From positions 434,001 through 498,000 of the forward strand of contig CAWGAZ010000004.1 in the NCBI GenBank assembly GCA_963820725.1: DNA of 64,000 bases, read 5' to 3'. Below are positions 61,471 to 64,000 of the stretch, one piece after another (the first letter of the stretch is position 1; each line of letters starts with the position of its first letter). This stretch comes from Palsa-739 sp963820725 (lineage in GTDB: Bacteria; Actinomycetota; Thermoleophilia; Gaiellales; Gaiellaceae). The notes under the pieces were generated by a model, which searched no databases, was not told where the DNA came from, and saw only the letters and a program-made list of their open reading frames with translations. The translations under genes were made by a program, and so were the position numbers.

Positions 61471-63011
61471 TCCAGCGCTCCTGCGTCGGCCTCGACGGCG
61501 GCGAGAAACGAGCCGTCGCGGATCGAGGCGGCCACCGCCTCGATGTCCCCGGCCAGCGGCCGGTCGTCGCGCAGCCGCGGCGAGAGCTGCCGCACCGCCG
61601 CGCGCGCAGCCCGTCCGCCGGTGCCCGGTTCGAGCGGCGCGTGGAACTCGACCGCCTGCGCGCCGGCGAGGAGCTCGATTGCAAGCGCCCGCTCGGAGTT
61701 CGCGAGCACCTGCCCGGCCTTGAGTCCCGACGCGTTCCCCATCGAGACGTGATCCTCCTGACCGGCGCTCGTCGGGATCGAGTCGACGGACGCCGGATGG
61801 CACAGAACCTTGTTCTCGGAGACGAGCGACGCAGCCACGTACTGCGGGATCATGAACCCGCTGTTGAGCCCGCCGTCGGAGGTGAGGAAGGCCGGCAGGC
61901 CCTCGGAGAGGTTCGGGTTCACGAGGCGCTCGAGGCGCCGCTCGGAGATGTTCGCAAGCTCGGCGACGGCCATCGCGAGGGCGTCCAGGGCGAACGCGAG
62001 CGGCTGCCCGTGGAAGTTGCCGTTCGACACGAGCTCCTCGTCGTCGACGAGGACGAGCGGGTTGTCGGTCGCGGCGTTCAGCTCGACGCCGATCGTGTAC
62101 TCCGCGTACTCGAGCAGGTCGCGGCAGGCACCGTGCACCTGCGGGGCGCAGCGCAGCGAGTACGCGTCCTGCACCTTGTCGCACCAGCGGTGCGCCTCGA
62201 TGATCGCCGAGCCGTCGAGGAGTCGGAGGATGTTCGCCGCGGAGGCCGTCTGGCCGCGCAGTGGACGAAGCGCGTGGATCTGCGGCAGAAACGAGGTGCG
62301 CGATCCCTGGAGCGCCTCGACCGAAACCGCGCAGGCGACGTCGGCGGTCCTCGCGAGCCGCATTGCACGGACGAGCCCGAGCGCGAGCGCTGCCGCCATG
62401 AACTGTGTGCCGTTGACGAGCGACAGCCCTTCCTTTGCCGCCAGTTGCACGGGCTCGAGACCGGCCCGCGCGAGCGCGTCGGCACCTGCGAGCCGCTCGC
62501 CGTCGAGCCACGCCTCTCCCTCGCCGACGAGCGGCAGCGCGAGATGCGCGAGCGGCGCAAGATCGCCAGAGGCTCCCACCGAGCCGCGGCTCGGCACCAC
62601 CGGCAGAACACCCCGCTCGAGCAGTGCGAGCAGCAGCTCGACGGTCTCGACCCGCGCGCCCGAGTTGCCCTTCGCGAGAGCGTTGGCGCGCAGGAGCATC
62701 GCGGCACGCACGACCTCGTCGGGGTACGGATCGCCGACGCCGCACGCATGCGAGCGGAGCAGCCGCAGCTGCAGCTCGGCAGTCTGTTCCTCGGGGATCG
62801 CGACGGCGACGAAGCGGCCGAAGCCGGTGTTGACACCGTAGGTGTGCTCGCGGCTCCCATGCGCTGCACGCTCGACGAGCTCGCGCGCGGCCGTCATCCT
62901 CTCCCGCGCCCGGTCGGTCAACTCTGCGCCCACACCCTCGACGGCCACCGCCCAGACGTCGTCGACCGTCAGGCCGTCCCCCGTGAGGCCGATCGCCGTC
63001 CGCTGCGCCAC
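61467..63011 (-). CDS. hutH: histidine ammonia-lyase
   Basis: 514 residues. The MIO cofactor triad Ala-Ser-Gly lies in SRGSVGASGDLAPLAHLAL near 145; YGVNTGFGRF (Tyr) near 58, SLVNGTQFMAA near 193 and STDNP-like AATDNPLVLVDD follow. It removes ammonia from histidine to give urocanate. It lies 136 bp downstream of ftcD; that gap has a run of eight G at 63062-63069 and no gene. Confidence 0.96.
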   Translation of the reverse strand: MAQRTAIGLTGDGLTVDDVWAVAVEGVGAELTDRARERMTAARELVERAAHGSREHTYGVNTGFGRFVAVAIPEEQTAELQLRLLRSHACGVGDPYPDEVVRAAMLLRANALAKGNSGARVETVELLLALLERGVLPVVPSRGSVGASGDLAPLAHLALPLVGEGEAWLDGERLAGADALARAGLEPVQLAAKEGLSLVNGTQFMAAALALGLVRAMRLARTADVACAVSVEALQGSRTSFLPQIHALRPLRGQTASAANILRLLDGSAIIEAHRWCDKVQDAYSLRCAPQVHGACRDLLEYAEYTIGVELNAATDNPLVLVDDEELVSNGNFHGQPLAFALDALAMAVAELANISERRLERLVNPNLSEGLPAFLTSDGGLNSGFMIPQYVAASLVSENKVLCHPASVDSIPTSAGQEDHVSMGNASGLKAGQVLANSERALAIELLAGAQAVEFHAPLEPGTGGRAARAAVRQLSPRLRDDRPLAGDIEAVAASIRDGSFLAAVEADAGALE

Positions 63012-63147
63012 GACGCGAGTCTAGGACGCAGCCCGTTGCGCCCGTTGCCCCACATGCCCCCGGGGGGGGTGTCGCAACCCCCTGCAGACACCGTAACCCC
63101 GGAGGCGTCACCGCTCGGTGGCGACTTCGCGCCGATTCGAGAAAGCG

Positions 63148-64000
63148 CTAGTCGCCGAGGAGACGCAGTTCGAGGACGTGCGACGGATCGAGGCCGGCGA
63201 TGCCGAGGAGTGACCCCGCGGCGGCGGTTGCAACGGCCGCCGGGAGCAGCCCGACGAGCTCCGAGCGCGTAACGAGAAGCCCCCGTGCTGTCGCCTCCCG
63301 CTGCACCGCGGCGACGACTTCGTGCAGCGGGGAAACCTGCCAATCCTCGACGTTGAGACTCACCTGGACATGCCCCGCTCTCGGGAGGCGGAGCCCGAGC
63401 GCACGGACGCCCGGAAAGCCGCCGTCCCGCTCGCGCACGGCGCGTGCTACCTCCTGCGCGGCCTCGAGGTCGTCGCCGGCGAGATCGACGTTGAAGGCGA
63501 TGAGCGGCGAACGCGCTCCCACGAGGACGCCGCCCGCCCGGTCGTCCATCCGAGGTGGCCCGAAGTCCGGCGTGAGCTCGCCGGCCTCGATGCGCCGCTG
63601 CAGCTCGACCGGCCCTCCACGCCGGAAGAAGGCCGGTCCGCGCCCGACCGCAAGATCGGCATAGAGGAAGACCGGGAGCGCAAGCTCGTCCCCGATTCTC
63701 CGCGCGAGCTCGAGACCGGCGGCGCGTGCGCGGTTGGCGTCGCCGGGCCGGATCGGGACGAACGGGACGACGTCCGCTGCACCGATGCGCGGGTGCGCTC
63801 CCTCCTGTCGACGCAGGTCGATCCGCTCGCGCGCGCAGGCGATGCCGGCGAGCAGGGCGTCGACGAGCTCCGCCTCGTTCCCGACGAGCGTGTACACCGA
63901 GCGGTTGTGGTCGGCGTCCGAGTGAACGTCGAGCAGACGCGCGTGGCTCGCGAGCGCCTCGCCGATCGCATCGATCGTCGCGCGGTCTCGCCCCTCGGAG
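63148..64000 (-). CDS. ftcD: glutamate formimidoyltransferase, cut by window edge
   Basis: About 284 residues are visible; the N-terminus runs off the right edge (first codons give SEGRDRATIDAIGEALASHA and LLDVHSDADHNRSVYTLVG). IDLRRQEGAHPRIGAADVVP holds the substrate-binding region, and GARSPLIAFNVDLAGDDLEA and VQVSLNVEDWQVSPLHEV complete the transferase domain. It moves the formimino group from formiminoglutamate to tetrahydrofolate. The protein ends after the transferase, so the cyclodeaminase must be encoded elsewhere. It heads the visible hut operon. Confidence 0.93.
   Translation of the reverse strand, partial: SEGRDRATIDAIGEALASHARLLDVHSDADHNRSVYTLVGNEAELVDALLAGIACARERIDLRRQEGAHPRIGAADVVPFVPIRPGDANRARAAGLELARRIGDELALPVFLYADLAVGRGPAFFRRGGPVELQRRIEAGELTPDFGPPRMDDRAGGVLVGARSPLIAFNVDLAGDDLEAAQEVARAVRERDGGFPGVRALGLRLPRAGHVQVSLNVEDWQVSPLHEVVAAVQREATARGLLVTRSELVGLLPAAVATAAAGSLLGIAGLDPSHVLELRLLGD

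Overview
The window comes from a GC-rich, densely packed bacterial chromosome. Gene content and order point to Actinomycetota, probably the class Thermoleophilia (Gaiellales or Solirubrobacterales-like). The clues are the block alaS-ruvX-mltG-aroE-aroC-aroKB-aroQ-pepP-efp-accB-accC-nusB-xseB-ispA-tlyA-nadK-recN-pyrG, many GTGA/ATGA start-stop overlaps, GTG starts, a SigF/RsbW-like pair, and DUF6325, DUF2252 and DUF4232 proteins. The placement is an inference from gene families; no rRNA or tRNA lies in the window.

Layout. 1-14.4 kb: the N-terminal part of an ImuB-like Y-family polymerase with two GAAC-N4-GTTC boxes at its start, small S4 and DUF1697 genes, comB, a rhomboid protease, pyruvate phosphate dikinase with its regulatory protein (and a decayed peptidase E gene between them), glycyl-tRNA synthetase, a DUF4232 lipoprotein, recO, glutaredoxin, mutM, deoB and alanine dehydrogenase. 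14.4-24.8 kb: a looser accessory region with long gaps. It holds a GT-C glycosyltransferase, several small proteins, a four-copy intergenic repeat, and an arylsulfatase / DUF1269 / SRPBCC / DUF6325 / Arg-rich microprotein / DUF2252 cluster. It is bracketed by inverted copies of a roughly 46-bp repeat. 24.8-48.1 kb: one long minus-strand housekeeping run for nucleotide metabolism, isoprenoids, fatty-acid carboxylation, shikimate synthesis, alanyl-tRNA synthesis and cell-wall work. 48.1-51.1 kb: plus-strand dacF-like, mreB and small genes. 51.1-64 kb: the sigF operon, mnmA, a candidate structured RNA, aspS, hisS, an MBL hydrolase, and a histidine-utilisation operon (ftcD-hutH-hutU-hutI) that runs off the right edge.

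How the genes work together. ppdK and its PDRP-type regulator set pyruvate/PEP flux. aroKB, aroC, aroE and aroQ cover the shikimate pathway from DAHP to chorismate except EPSP synthase, which is not here. accC plus an unusual AccB fused to a metal-ligand-less carboxyltransferase domain supply biotin carboxylase and carrier functions. hutH, hutU, hutI and ftcD take histidine to glutamate with formimino transfer to folate. sigF with an RsbW-like anti-sigma factor forms a stress-response switch.

Quality caveat. Four genes (a secreted protein near 3.7 kb, mltG, hisS and an MBL hydrolase) each carry a single-base frameshift although the protein continues recognisably in another frame. hisS is normally essential, so assembly indels are the likeliest cause.

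The best leads for new biology are the AccB pseudo-carboxyltransferase fusion, the repeats in and around the accessory region, the structured element between mnmA and aspS, the tandem SOS-like boxes, and the 18-residue Arg-rich microprotein.
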